A DNA stretch of 64,000 bases from Anthostomella pinea (GCA_963556695.1 CAUWAG010000006.1:868001-932000); one strand, 5' to 3'; numbered from the stretch's first letter, positions 43,137 to 55,610 are shown. The notes: a model not told the origin generated them from the letters alone. Translations and numbers: made by a program.

Positions 43137-43493
43137 CACTCAGCCCTGTACAGCCCAGATCATCCACCGGGCCGTGATGCTCACCAATCTCCCCAGCTGC
43201 TGGCGACGCGGTGTTCTGTTGTTTGCGGTGTGCGCCTTCTCGCTCAGGTTCGAACACGCCGTTGCTTATCCGTGAGCTATACTGAACCTCCGGAAGTCTT
43301 CGTACAGCCCTCGTTGACCAAGCGAAAGGTGTATTCATTATAAATGGCATAAGCAGTCTGGAATAAGCATTGAGCTTGGCTAATTAGAGGAGACCTGCTT
43401 ATTCCAGGGTACTTATTCCATTAATACCAATGTGACATTGGTATTTAAAAGTTAACAAGAGCATGAGGGACGGAGACTCATGAGGGGTCAGTG
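43137..43493. mobile_element. MITE, TACAC family, 357 bp
   Basis: Ends CACTCAGCCC and GGTCAGTG with TA on both sides (43135-43136 and 43494-43495). The right end continues as GAGTCTCCGT in reverse complement, as in other family members. Inner GGAATAAGCA and TGCTTATTCC repeats are present. Only the outer 10 bases of the two ends match, so the left end may be rearranged. Confidence 0.65.
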
Positions 43494-43853
43494 TAACCGG
43501 CAGCTGGCTCCCCAGTTTTTGATGGGCCGAACACTGTACGCGACTACCTCGTTTGACAGGCTGTAGGTTGTTCGGAGGGCCGCTTTGATGATGGCTCTGA
43601 CGCAGAAGGGCACACGTTCCGGACATGCAGTTACGGCCTCGGCACGGCCTCGCGATCATTTCGGTGTGGTACAGGTAGTCGTCGTGCCACAGTCGGTGGT
43701 TTATATCAATATAAACATGGAATTGATATCCAAGAGTTGATAGCTCTAAGAGTTGATCGAGGCATGCCGAACGGGACTCATGGGAGGTGACTACCATCAT
43801 GCGACACGTCGGAACAAGACCCCTACCAGTGTGCCGGTAAGCACTCCAGGGTA

Positions 43854-45205
43854 CAATGCGTGGACAAAAGTCTCCGCCCGATCCCCAATTTTACCCCTTC
43901 CATCTACTATACCCTCCAACTCAATTGAACCATAACGCATCCAATTCTGGTGATAGAATTCTCAAATAAATTATATTTAATAACTAAGTCAATAGTGTGT
44001 ATACCAACCACTGGCGCGCCTCACTGCAGGTATTCGGTCCTCCAGTGACTCCATCAAGGCCCGAACCTGCTCCGGATCGATCTCTGACCACGCCTGCTCA
44101 ATTAACTCGTGTGCATAGTAGCGATAATGGGGGATATTATCCTTCAATTCAGAAAATTCAGGCTCGATTTCACGTATATTCTTCTTCAGAAGTCGCCAAA
44201 CGTGCTCAATTGGGTTCATATCGGGGCTGTGAGGAGGCCAGTCGATACAGTGGATGCCGTGCTCCTCCATCCACTCCGGAACACCACCAGTGAGGTGAAT
44301 TTTCGCGTTATCTTGAACAAAAGGATCTCCAGCCTCGTAGAACGGAAGCAGGCCTTCCTCGAGAACCCATTTGTATGACTCTTCGGATACTCCTCCGCGC
44401 GGAGCATCCGGATCGAGTGGGCAGAAGACCAACTTGCCTAGTCCTCCTTCTCTGCCGCGTAGCCAGATCATAGACCACATCATTATCGAAATACGAGATT
44501 TGCCGTGATCCGTCTCGTTCACGAGATCATAACGATACCGCTCTGAAGAGAATCGGATGGCCCAATCGCCTGGATTATCGGATGAGTTTTGGACCGTATA
44601 TTCGTCTGAGAACATAGCTCGTAACAACTCCTCCAGGCGTTCTGGTGTGCTATAATAATTGGCAAAAGCGAGCCTCTTCTGAGCGTCCTTATCTGTGAGC
44701 TTGATTCGCTTCGCTGCGCGCCACTTTGGAGGCCGTGTGCGTGACATATCCTCTTGATAGTCTTGGGAGAGCACGAAACGCAGGCTTCGTTTCGAATCTT
44801 CTGCCACGTCGCCCTGGGGAGCTCTCTCGCCTTTTCGATCACATGAGCGCGTTCGCGAGTATTCAAAACGGGTGGGCGACCGCTCCTTGGAGCAGATTTC
44901 GGTGTAGAAGTGGCCTCAAAGTTAGTGGTAATATCAGAGATGGTTTTCAGGCGCTTCGTTTTAAACGCGGTTGCAACATCCCTATGCGTTCTGCCGTCGA
45001 TTCGTGCCGCCACGATTGCCGAGCGAGCTTCTGAAGTGAATTCGCCGTTAGCGACGCGATTACCGCTTAATTCGTCCCCAAAAGATCGTAAATCCATTAT
45101 TAATTGCGGTGTTGAGAGAGTGGTGAAGTCGAAGGGTGATTGACGCGTTGTTTTGATCTGAAGGAGATTGTGGTGGGTCGGGCGGAGACTTTTGTCCACC
45201 CAGTT
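43854..45205 (-). mobile_element. complete Tc1-type element, 1352 bp
   Basis: Terminal inverted repeats share TGGACAAAAGTCTCCGCC plus the next three bases without a mismatch; outside that are 6-7 less conserved bases and TA at both ends (43852-43853 and 45206-45207). It contains one transposase gene on the minus strand. Confidence 0.85.
43989..45097 (-). pseudogene. Tc1-family DD34E transposase, one frameshift
   Basis: From ATG 45097 the N-terminal part holds two helix-turn-helix segments (ARSAIVAARIDGRTHRDVAT and SPKTIKRICHAHGL). The catalytic part is in another frame, from about WRAAKRIKLTDKDAQKRLAF to the stop at 43989. It shows the first Asp in MFSDEYTV, the second in QDNAKIH, and Glu in SPDMNPIEHVW with 34 residues between the last two, so DD34E. 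The frames overlap around 44730-44760, near the end of the DNA-binding part. The catalytic triad is intact; the frameshift alone should abolish a full-length product unless it is a sequencing error or is bypassed. Confidence 0.85.
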
Positions 45206-47413
45206 TAGCAGAACCACCCCAGATGTGGCCGGCTTTTGTGAGTCGCTGACTGCCGGTAAGCAGATTCGGGAGATTCAATCAATGCCGGCATCCCTGCAGT
45301 TTTGATCCTGCATCGCATTAATAATAACAAAAGATAATGGAGGCACCGCCGCTCAATTTGGCTTCATTGTCGTGTCTATCATCGATCATGCCCACGGACT
45401 GCATTGGCGCAAGTGCAGAGAGAAATCCTGTCGTTAGAAGGTTCCCCGGGCGTGCACGAGAAACACCTTGTTGCGTGGTCACGTGACCACTAGTCCCCAC
45501 TATTGGGGGCTATTTGCCCATCTGCACTTTGCCTTCCTTTTTGCTGTGCAATACCTCTCTCTCCATATGATTTTCTTACCGACTCGGAGGACGAACAAGT
45601 GTTGTATTCGCCGTTCGACGCGGCAGTGCACGCCCGGGGCAAAGAAACGAAAGCTCGAGCTCTGCAGTGAGGACTCCACCAACGAGTGGAGGACCGGGGT
45701 TGGTGAAACGATGTCCACTGTCGAAGGGGGCGCCCTGTTCTGGTTCATGGTTGTCAACGATTACCTACACGCGCGATCTCTAACCATCTTGACCATCACA
45801 TTTCATATCCCGTCAGGCCCTCTGACGAAATACCCGAGCGATAGGAGGATTCGGGACGTAATCATAATACTACGTTGGTAGACTGTGCACCCATTGTGCA
45901 TTATCACCGTCGCAGCTGCGCAGCGCACCTGGGCATCGGGCAAGGATCATCCTCCTCATCTGGACGGGCTGGACGGGTGATTGATGACGAGATCTCTCGC
46001 AATCACAAAAGCCGTTGGGGGGCTGTGGGCCAGCCTTACATGCATGCAGTTGACTGTTTCACCAATGAAAGCACACTGCAACTGCAACTGCAATGCCTGT
46101 CTGGTCCAGTCGGGCAACACACCACTCACGAGGCCTGTGCCCGTCTGGCCTATCGCCTACGCTGGCTGGCTGGGTCACAGCATGCAGCACCTACCTGACA
46201 AATTTCCCAAGTTTTTCTTTTCCGTGATGAAGAGAAGAAAAGAGGGGCATGGGCCCGTGGAAAGCTGCACCGAGGGGAGAGAGATGCAGCGGGCCTGAGC
46301 ATTGGGCGGAGAAGAAGAGGTTATCCACAGAACAATTCTGTAACATCTTGCGTGGACCTGTCGTGCCGCCGTTTGACTGATGATGATAGTGATGAGACCA
46401 GAGCACATACAGACATCTGGTTCGTTCAGATCACATAGATCAAACGACCGAACACACCTGGCAGCAATCACTGATCACCACCACTTGGTTCCCAAGGACC
46501 GTCGACTCGAGAGTCGAGACCAGGCTAGAGGAGCAGAGCGAGGACAAGGATAAGGACAAGGACAGCGGCAGGACCCCTGGCCAAAGGCAAAATACCCATG
46601 CGGTTAATCGTTGGACCCACGCAGCCACGCAGCCACACGGCCACGCTGCAAGGTCCAACGTCCCCGGGCCAGGCCGATGTGACCCCAGAGCACGCCGCTC
46701 CTTTCCCAACGCGGCCGCCTGCACTGACAGGTCACAGGCAACGGTTTCAAGACCGGCGCCACCGAGCCTCTTTTGTAACCCTGCCGCCCTGTCCGGCCCA
46801 GGATTGGCGCCCTGTGCGGCATGTTCCTTTGCTGCCTTTCCCTGTCGAGAAGGTGGTTGGTTGTTTCTTTGCTTTTTATGTGAGTCGACGACGGCCGTGA
46901 GGTTTGTGTTTTGGGCTTTGTTATTCCTTGCAGTGCTACAGTACAAGTATACGGTACGTAAGGAGGTGGATGAGAGCAGGGGGAAGAAAAGAGAGGAGGC
47001 CGTTGGATCCATCCCTACCCTGCCTACCTACCGCGCATTATTCAACGCCTCCTGCAGGCTGCGATCACGGCCCCCACGATCCACGGGAATCTCAAATGAA
47101 CTGCTTTTATTGATAAAGGCTCTCTCTTAGCATTTGCGGTCCCTTCCCTTCCCTTTCGCTATCCTGTTAAGGCCCGCAAATCTAATACGTGTAAACGATG
47201 CGCCGCGACTCGCGCCCCTGGATGACCATCAGCTCGCCCATGCGTCTTCAGTGATCGATCTTGTCTGCGTCCAAGACAAGCCCAGAAGCGGGTTCGAATA
47301 CAACCTCGCCGCACAGTTGTCCTGTCGCGTTTCGATTGCTCTCTTGATGTATCTCCCAGCGAGAACTTCCTCGTCGACATTCCCCACTTCAGATCTTCGG
47401 ACGTAGATCAACC
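45206..47413. other. intergenic, no gene recognised
   Basis: 2.2 kb without a supported gene. The last several hundred bases are probably the promoter and leader of the rhodopsin-like gene. A (GGACAA)n-like run lies near 46540. Confidence 0.4.
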
Positions 47414-48839
47414 ATGTCGGACTTCCGCTTCTCCGACTCCAACTTTGGCGAGCCGGAGCCGGTCTCCAACCGCCCGGAGACCATCTATGGCCTGGTCATA
47501 TCGTTCATGGTACGCTGGTGCGCAATACATTCCTTGTTCCATATGCTCGTTGTTGCGGTCTCGAGTTCCAGGACCATAGAGCCACTCTTCTGACACTTGC
47601 TCGCTCTAGATACTATCATGGGCAGCCGTTCTCCTTCGACTATACGTACGCTTCAAGATCGTGCGGGCCCCGGGTTGGGATGATCTTTGTGTTGTAATGT
47701 ACCTGGTGAGTCGCCCTCCAAGCCACATCCCAACAGTATCGACCACAACGGAAAACCTCTGACACGCCCACAGCTCACGACGACGGCTGGATCGATCGCC
47801 ATATGCATAAGCACAAAGTACTACGGGCTAGGCCAGCACTTCCTGCTACTAACGCAAGCGCAATGGCTCGGCTACCTTAAGACCTTCTACGTCGCGAACG
47901 CGGCCTACGTAGTCTCGACGGCCTTCATCAAGCTGGCGCTGCTCCTGCAGTACCGGCGCGTCTTCGAGCGCGGCTACGTCATGCACCGCCTCATCACGGG
48001 CCTGACCGTCTTCACCGCGCTGTGGGGGCTCGCGTACTCCTTCATCGCCTGGTTCCCGTGCTTTCCGGTGTGGGAGTTATGGATCGCCGACCCGGGGGCA
48101 CATTGCTACGGCTACGGCTCTAAGACGCCGGGTCCGTTTGTGGCAACCTACGAGAGCCACTCTGGCATCAATATGGTGCTCGATATCATCGTGCTGTTGA
48201 TCCCGCTGCCGCTGTTCTTCAAGGAGAGCGCGACGTTCGCGACGCGAATGCGGCTCGTCGCGCTGCTGTCGATGGGCACTCTGTAAGCTCACCCTCCCAC
48301 CACGTCTCACCGTATGCAAAAGGGGTCAAGCGAAAACCCGCGCTAACACGTCTTCCTGCAGCGTCATCGTCCTCGCCAGCTGGCGCCTCGCGAGCATCGT
48401 CGAGCACCAGGTCACGTGGTGGCCGACGCCCGACCCGACGTGGTACGGACCGATCATTTACCTGCTCGCAGTTCTCGAGGTCGACGCGGCGGCCGTCTGC
48501 GCTAGTGTGCCTATCTTCTGGCCCGTGTTGACGGTGCAATGGGGCAAGATATTTGTGACGCAAGAGGTCGCCATCACGCACGAGACGCGGTATGGGTACG
48601 ACGACCACCACAACCACGACGACGAGGACGGCCTGAGGCGCGGCACCACGCACAGTCGCACCGGCAGCGAGCTCGAGATCATCAGCGGCAAGGGGTCGCG
48701 GCTGAACGACCCCGGTCACTACCAGGACTCGTACATTCTGTCCCAGGTCGACCCGCTGCGGTCGCCGTCCACGCGGGTGCAGACGAGCGCGAGGAGTGAT
48801 GGCATCAGAGGGGGTTCTAGGAAATGGATCAAGATCTGA
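47414..48839 (+). CDS. fungal rhodopsin-domain integral membrane protein
   Basis: Exons 47414-47509, 47610-47705, 47774-48282 and 48362-48839 close to 392 residues. Seven hydrophobic segments are visible, starting ETIYGLVISFMILSWAAVLL. Family signatures include the basic RLYVRFKIVRAPGWDDLCVV, YYGLGQH, KLALLLQYRRVF and DIIVLLIPLPLFF. The C-terminal 110 residues are hydrophilic, with a His/Asp-rich DDHHNHDDEDG stretch. These proteins are common in Pezizomycotina plasma membranes, often near secreted or metabolic genes; ligands are unknown and they lack a retinal-binding demonstration. All introns are GT-AG (68-100 bases). Confidence 0.85.
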
Positions 48840-49148
48840 TAGATAATGCAATGATATATAAGCCGTCGTCGTTGGCTGCTCAACTCAAATCCATGGGCGT
48901 TTGTCGTCCATATGCTTCTACCGACGTACGCGATGTAGCTCCCGACTAACTTGTGGTCACGGCAATGCCCATCCCCTTCGATACCTCCCGGTTCTTGACT
49001 CGAACTCAGTAAGCTGCCGAGACGAACACTGTGTGAAGTGATTGTTATGATAACTCAGCTAACTTATACCTACCTTACAAACCCAGTCCCAATTGCCAAG
49101 TATTCCCCTGCAGATGGGTGTGATGTCCTCCGGCCGTAGCAGCTCGTA

Positions 49149-49270
49149 CACTGAACCCTCATGATCTCCGTACAACACCCGTCTCAGCAAGCAACGGTGT
49201 ACCCATCGAATTGTATAAGCATTCAAGAGGATGTATCAAATTAAAGCTGCTTATTCGTGAGGGCTGACTG
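49149..49270. mobile_element. MITE, TACAC family, 122 bp
   Basis: Ends CACTGAACCCTCATGATC and, reversed, CAGTCAGCCCTCACGAAT, with TA on both sides (49147-49148 and 49271-49272). Carries CATCGAATTG and the inner ATAAGCA/TGCTTAT pair, as in the 58.6-kb copy. Confidence 0.75.
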
Positions 49271-49358
49271 TACTCAAGGACTTCACAGAAATCAAACAAA
49301 CATCCACCGACAGAACAGAGCGCTTCGTCGTATTGCCTCCGGACGGATGGGGCTTTGG

Positions 49359-52300
49359 CTAAAGGATGAAGATAGTGTGGACCTTCCTGATCCCAGGAGG
49401 TGGTGGCGGGAAAGGCCGCACTGGTCCACAAGGTTCCTCGTCGTCCGAAGAGCTTGAGCTTTCGTCATCGTCGTGACAACTTTTGTCGTCGTTGCTTAGA
49501 GGCATGTGCCGCTCTGTAGAAGGGCTGATCGGCCCGGCATGATTTCCACCGTCATCCGCCTTGTTCGCGGCGTGCTCACGGTCCAGTCCGGCATCATCAA
49601 TATCATCGTCGGTATCGGACTCTGGTCCTGTTGACGTCTTTTCACTATCGGAGGGGGTTTCGAGATCCTGGGGTGTCCATTGTTGGGTAAGAAAGTCGAG
49701 TTGCTCAAAAGCACACCGCCAACAGCCGTGATTATCGAAGAGGAAAGTGTGATACCCACGCTGGACGCATATCGAGACTGCAGTTAGTCGCGCTTGCCAA
49801 TTGCCATAACACTTGATCACGCCAGGTAAACTTGGGTGAGGGCTCAGGAGCTCTTCCCAGTTTTCGACTGTGACCAGCTCCCGCTCCGGGGCTTTTCCGA
49901 CAGCATCACCCGTGCAGCCATTTAGAGGCACGACGAATTTAAGCCAGGAACTTGAGAGCGCACGCAGTATGTTCACGTCGCCAAGCCAATCACCGCTGTC
50001 GTAAGCAGAAACAACGGCTTCGACAAAGCTCCCGTTAGAGATCTTGTTGTGCGCACCAAAATCGATCTCCCTGGTATAACCCGTGAAACGAAGGTGCAGC
50101 GACGTGCTCGTGAAGTGATCTTCGAGTCTACCGTCGAACTGGTTGTGGTTGACGATTTGCCATTTGGCGAGGTCGGATTGTCGGCATTCGACACCGGACA
50201 CTCGAGAAAACCATCCGATGAGGGTCAGTCCGGGTCTGTCCGGACTCACTAGTCAGCAACTGTGGCAGTCATGGCGTCGTAGCGACAATACAGGGGTGAA
50301 ATATATGTAGGGAGACATGTGGAGGAACCAACGGTGGGGTTGAATACCCGGAGACATGCAAGGGAACAGGGCCAACCGGATGCTAGAGGAATCTGACACA
50401 CGGATACTGACCTTCCTACGTTCCCCCGGACTCGTCGAAGATCGTTTAGTGATGATGACCGCGAGGTAGGGTTACCCATGATCGTTGAATCGATATAGAG
50501 CGTATTTTCCGTAGACACAGCGAGCACTCCGTCCCAATCTGAGGCAGGTTGACCCGGTGTTGACGAGAATAGAGGGCCTAAATCGTGACCTGTCTCTAGG
50601 AGAACCAGCAGCCTGAATGTGCGACCGCGAGACAGGCGGCAATCAAACGTTCTCTCTAGATGTTGTGGCGTTTTCGATCTGGGCAGTGGCGCCCGGGTCA
50701 TATTCTGAGCGAAGACGTGGTGCAGGGCCTTAGTTCCCACTATACCAGGGGAGATCGTTGCCCCTGGCAAGTTCGTATAGAGATCAGTCCCAGCAGAAAG
50801 AAGCGGGAGGAAAGAGAAGAATTCGGAGGCCCGCATAAGGCGGAGTAATCCTCGTGCATCGAGTGTCTTGGTGCGAAGGCAATGTTCGATTTCAGCTCGT
50901 GACTGGGGGACACCAGATACCGAAGGGGAATGTCGATAAAATGGGGTGAAAATGGAGTATTGATGGGTTTGAGCAATTTTAAAGAATGAATAACAAGGTT
51001 GCTGTCTATCATTTTCGTCCTTGACGACCCCGTTGCGTCGCAAAAGGGATTTGATTGCTTTGGGCGGCTTGTACCAATACAGACGGGTAGCTAGAGGCTC
51101 ATCGTTGCTGATATCCACAGACTCAAGCGGGGTGTGGATTAAATACCCGCCGTCAGACCGGATTTCTTTTATTTTGTCGTATCCAGTCTTGGACCGCTCC
51201 AAGTCCGGCGGCGTTATCTTGGAGTAGAACAGTAACTCAACCCATTCCGCACCCCGCTCCCCGACAAGCAGAAGGAAGTGGTTTTTTACTGGTCCAGCAG
51301 GGGCTGGCGCATGTGGCCGCTTAGCCATAAACTGTTGTATCGACTTCTCCAGGAACATGTCCTGATCAGCTGTTTCGTGTAGGGCTTCGACAAACATTAA
51401 CGTGTCAAGCCCGAAAAGACGATACCGGGGTGTCACAGTCGGGTCGAAGCGCGTGTGCATGATCGTGGCAAAGCCCGGGCGTCGCAGGCCCAAGTGAACC
51501 AGCTTGCGGATCTCCTCACGCTTCGCAGGTAACCTGTCATTACACAAGCCGATGGCGTCCTTTAGGATGCGGATCCAGGATCCCTTCAGCATACCTTGAG
51601 CAATGCTTGCCTCGTATGAGGCCGTGATCGTTTCTTCGAACTTGGTTACGGCAAGTTCGATGAAACTCAAAGCTGACTCCAGCGAGACTGTCTCGTTCTC
51701 GGACCATAGTCCAATCATGGCTCCGAGAAAGATCAAGACGAACTCGGTGAATGTGAAACGCGAGTTGCCTGAGGGTGTAGAAGCAAGTGAGCGAGAAGTT
51801 GTTCTGGTAGTGCCGTAATAGCGAAGATGTCCCAGGCTTAAGGACCAATGCACACCACTGCCTCTCGAGGTGTCTTCGACGGCGATCGGTGTCGCTAATC
51901 CAATGGTGACGACGCCTCCAGATTCTATCAAGACGTCGTTTTGCTTGATATCTTGGATCTGAGGGCCTAAGATGATGAGATCGGGGTATAGATGCCACGC
52001 GACGAGGGCCACCACGACAGCCCCATCCTGAATACTGTAGCTTGTCCCAGTGATGACATTCTCAAGAGTTTCAAGTGAAAGCTTCCATGCTTCTGTGACG
52101 CTGGTGTAGAGATCTTGACGACTGTTTACCGAAGCATTCAGGTGGTTCAACAGGCCCCTGACCGATTTCTGGCGTGAACGGATTACCGGGGCGTCATCTG
52201 CTGCTGCAAGCCATGCTCTTGCACTGGCATCCCAGTTGGCGAGTTGGTCTTTCTCAAGTGTGAGCTTGGAGCTTATCGCCTCAGTCAAGTCGAAGTAATC

Positions 52301-52973
52301 TGCGCTCGATGTTTTCTCTTCCAAGCGTCTCTTGCGCTCTGACACTATTTCCAACCAAATGGCAGTCGCCTCGTCAGCTCTCCAGCAACATGCGATAAGG
52401 CATGCAAGTAGGTGGGCAGCGATGGCGGCAGACCCTGACGTGGCAGCAGCCCAGATTGACGTGCCACTGTTACAGAAGATCGTTAGCAGATGTGTCTTCA
52501 ATATCCCGACTTCATCCTGTGTACACCAAGGCAACGACGTACTCCACTCCGACATAGTCACGGATTGGGCCATATTCCTCAGTGCCGCGCGGGTTCACAG
52601 CTGGCGACTTTGCGATCTCGGAGGCTCGTGTACCGTAAGCTCTAATGAGATTCTAAGAAAGTGTCAGACTGAACGAGGCGAAGACGGAGCTTTCGAGGCC
52701 TATCCGACTCTGCAAAGCATGTTTTGCGCAACTTACGGGTGTTTCTGGGAGCATGGTATGGAAAAGGGATCCTAAGCGTCGAGCCGTGACATGAGCTGAT
52801 CCGGCCTCAGCCTCAGACCGCTTCTTTTCCGCAAGAGCTAGACCGAGTTCTTTATACTCCGCTGGAGCTTCAAACTTGATCAACGAGAAGTCAAAGTTGG
52901 CATTGGCCAAGGCCAATGTAGTTTCCTGCGTCGCTGAAGCTAGAGAGGCCTGGATCTTCCCGATGGAATTCAT
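49359..52973 (-). CDS. 1095-residue protein of an uncharacterised fungal family
   Basis: Minus-strand exons 52973-52737, 52652-52543, 52466-50412 and 50244-49359; all junctions keep frame. The N-terminus (MNSIGKIQASLASATQETTL) and the LIRAYGTRASEIA and DGTSIWAAATSG...HLLACLIA stretches match a family I have seen as hypothetical proteins in many Pezizomycotina. A middle segment VLIFLGAMIGLW could be a single membrane pass or buried helix. Near the C-terminus RPGLTLIGWFSRVSGVEC and DLAKWQIVNHNQFDG are also family-like. The last 130 residues are acidic, Ser/Asp-rich and end in a proline run. No catalytic motif is visible and I infer no function. The start is chosen at MNSIG because the upstream in-frame extension is Pro/Arg-rich and unlike the family. 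Confidence 0.8.
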
Positions 52974-53589
52974 GTTCGTGTTTCGCAGTGGTGGGGTCAG
53001 GCCTCGCCGGTGTCGAGTCTGAGGCTTGGAGCTGCTATTGACTCGACAGTGAAGATCTGGGCTATTGGGAAGCGAGGTCAATCCTGGAAGTCGTTGTAAG
53101 AGGGAATATGATCACATCTAGTTTGCTTCAGGAGAGGATCTCCCCAGCGGCGTCGTAGGTGTGGCGATTACTCCGCATGTTCAGGATGGTGACATCTGCG
53201 CAGCCTGCCTGCCTCCTCAAGGCACCTGCATGGTGCAGCGTCCTACTCGTCGCCCCCTCATGGTTTCCGACTGCCCCTCAGAAGGCTGCGGACTTGGCCC
53301 CCAACGGCTCGGGCTGTCATACGCAGCGTGACAGAGGCGCAGGCACCTTGCTCGGCAAGCGGAGTGAACCAATTGGTTATAAGTAGGTGGTGCCTCATTC
53401 CGATGGTGCCGATCACCAAATCGAAGGCGTTGAGCCGTGAGATGTGTAAAATGGCCATTGCACGATGAAGCACGGTCGTACTCGGCGAGGCTACATTACC
53501 TACGTACCCGACTTAATTAGGTGACGCCACACCGCCCGACACCAGCCTCCAAGTGGCTTGGTATCGGTTACGATGTGCCTTTTGGTAGC
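52974..53589. other. intergenic, promoter of the 1095-residue gene
   Basis: No gene recognised. Confidence 0.4.
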
Positions 53590-53799
53590 TGTGATGGCCT
53601 GCACAGACCTTCCCACATGACAAGTGGATACTTCCTAATAGGGGAAGGATCTGACCAGAGGATCCCCTTAAAGGGGCAACCTCCCACTGTACCTATCTCT
53701 CTCTCTTCCTTTCCTCTCTAGTCTTGATATTCTCGTTAATAGAGTAATAGCTGCTTGCTGCCGGCCATGTCTTAGCTCCTCAGTACGCTCGCCGTGACA
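53590..53799 (+). mobile_element. LTR copy inside a secreted-protein gene
   Basis: Third copy of the 6096-6307 LTR, starting TGTGATGGCC and ending CGCCGTGACA. No matching 5-bp flank (GTAGC against TCGTT), so one side has been lost or recombined. It occupies the 3' part of the minus-strand frame described next. Confidence 0.75.
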
Positions 53800-54237
53800 T
53801 CGTTTGTCTCTGTCGTCGCTGCTCAGTGCAGGGTCAGGGAGCCTTTTCTCCTTGGCTGAGCCAGCACCTGGATTATCAGTGTCGCAGAGAGCACCCTCTT
53901 CGTAGATGGGCAGCACCAGGCTTCCTTTCGGGCAGGGCTGGCCGGTTTCGATATGGACTTTTGGGGGTAGAGTGACCTCGACTTTCTTGTCAAGTTGTAG
54001 GATTTGAGCGATAACCATTGGATCGACGCCAAGGAGGTTGGTCAGCAATTTCAGCTTGTCTAAGTCGATAATAGCGTTCCCTCCGAGTCCATATTCTGTG
54101 GCATTGATTTGGTATACCGGGATCGCCTGGGTCGCCTCTCGCTTTCCTGGTACGGTCGTGTCGGGTGCAGCAACGGCACCCCATACGTATCTAGCGAAAA
54201 TGCCAGCGAGCACGATAGAAACCCGGCTCGAGTACAT
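53668..54237 (-). CDS. secreted protein with LTR-derived C-terminus
   Basis: From the ATG at 54237 a signal peptide (MYSSRVSIVLAGIFARYVWG...AVAA) is followed by VPVYQ-like sequence, NATEYGLGGNAIIDLDKLKL, and PPKVHIETGQPCPKGSLVLP. A possible Kex2 site (DKR) ends the native part. The frame then runs through the LTR at 53799 (reading CHGERTEELRHG) and stops within it at 53668. So the native end was replaced, giving 189 residues, about 43 of them from the LTR. The ATG at 54342 would add 35 residues before the signal peptide and is less likely. I recognise no family. It may be a pseudogene or a new chimeric secreted protein. Confidence 0.55.
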   Translation of the reverse strand: MYSSRVSIVLAGIFARYVWGAVAAPDTTVPGKREATQAIPVYQINATEYGLGGNAIIDLDKLKLLTNLLGVDPMVIAQILQLDKKVEVTLPPKVHIETGQPCPKGSLVLPIYEEGALCDTDNPGAGSAKEKRLPDPALSSDDRDKRCHGERTEELRHGRQQAAITLLTRISRLERKGRERDRYSGRLPL

Positions 54238-55224
54238 GACGCTTGTTCTTCGTGAGTCGCGGATGAGGGAGTCGTTCGCAGTAGGGGGGATCTTCTGATG
54301 TATCGCTTCCTCTCGTGTAATGGATGACAAGTCTGGGTTCATCTCGGGAAGGGGCTCCTCCCATGAGTTATACCGCTATGTTTAGCATGGGTAGGAATAT
54401 TCATGTGGTGAGTCTGCGTCATTACGAACCGACCCAGTCGACCGTCAGCCAGGGTTGGTCGGTGAGGGGAGGTATTGGAACTTAGTGAGCCCCGCTACGC
54501 CGCAATCCCCATTCCAGAGAAGTAACTTCCTTGAAGGGTTCAAAACGTTACCGTGGGCATGTGTCCCGTCGATCTGGTCTTATCACTTGTGCCAACGTGT
54601 TTCTGCCTATTTTTATATTTTAGCAAAAAGTACCACCCGTGCCGCTGGCCTGTCTACATAGACCCGCTGAGCAGTAACATGATTACAGTACTGGCTGCCG
54701 GTGCATCTGTATAGGGGCGGCTCGGCAGTCATGATCGAAGGATTGTTACCTCTAGCTGTACCAAGGCCAATCTGCACTCAAACCGAAAAACATGATCTGA
54801 TTGCCTCGAGGTCGAGCAGTCGGGTTGAGATTAGAAAAGAACCTGCCGGAATGCTACCGAGCCTACCACGCAAGCGTCGATCTCACTGAACCTCCGTGCG
54901 ACTAGCATTCGATATCTGTGCAAACATGTTAAATTAGAAGTTGTTCGCAGCTTCAGGAAGATGCCCGACCCGGCGCAGATACCGCATGTCGGTGGGTGGT
55001 TTTTGATCTCGCCAGAACGATGTTGTCGTGCCGTACTAGTTAGGTGCTGGGGAAACGGCCTCCCGTTTACTGGGTCATAGAACGGGGCATTGCGTTGTGT
55101 GAGCTGGGATCCTATCCTAGATCCATACTTTTGATCCTCCCGTGCACCCAGTGCCTCGCTTCGGTCTACTTACTTACACACCGAAGGATCCGCGTATGGA
55201 AGCGGGTCTTTGCGTCACTAAGGA
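54238..55224. other. intergenic, no gene recognised
   Basis: Promoter of the secreted-protein gene plus unassigned sequence. Confidence 0.4.
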
Positions 55225-55610
55225 CCGGTTGCCTCCCTTGTGGTTTCCCTCACTAGCAGATAACAAATACCTGCTTCACCCACCAATGCGACATATATCG
55301 AACGGCTACTGGAACGATGTGTACACCAGAGGACTGGGGTCCACTGGGTCACTTTGTCACTGGACAGGAGGTTTTTCTGACAGAATCGTGCTTACGTATT
55401 GACTAAAAACCATCTGGACACTCCAGGTTGGTACCGCTACAGCGAGGATGGGCTCGTGTGCGGATCTGAATGTATCTAGACTGACACCTCTACAACCTTG
55501 CGATGCAATGGCTCTGGGAGGCGTGGTTTGCCCTGTTGAGGGACTGCACCCACAATAAATAAATAAATAAAATCAATCAATCAATCAATCAATCAATCAT
55601 GTTGCGGGTT
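55225..55610 (+). mobile_element. SINE-like retroposon, 5'-truncated copy
   Basis: From about 55225 it aligns at high identity with 13825-14185, for example GGTTGGTACCGCTACAGCG and GGCTCTGGGAGGCGTGGTTT, and ends in (AAAT)n(CAAT)n. The tRNA-like head is missing. No target duplication was found. Confidence 0.75.

Noticed and set aside
44519..45217. Programmed frameshifting in the Tc1 transposase
   Set aside because: No clear slippery heptamer or downstream structure seen, and Tc1 elements do not normally use it; a plain indel is simpler.
45468..45881. 137-codon plus frame in the 45-47 kb gap
   Set aside because: No domain, no signal peptide, no intron support; antisense frames are equally long.
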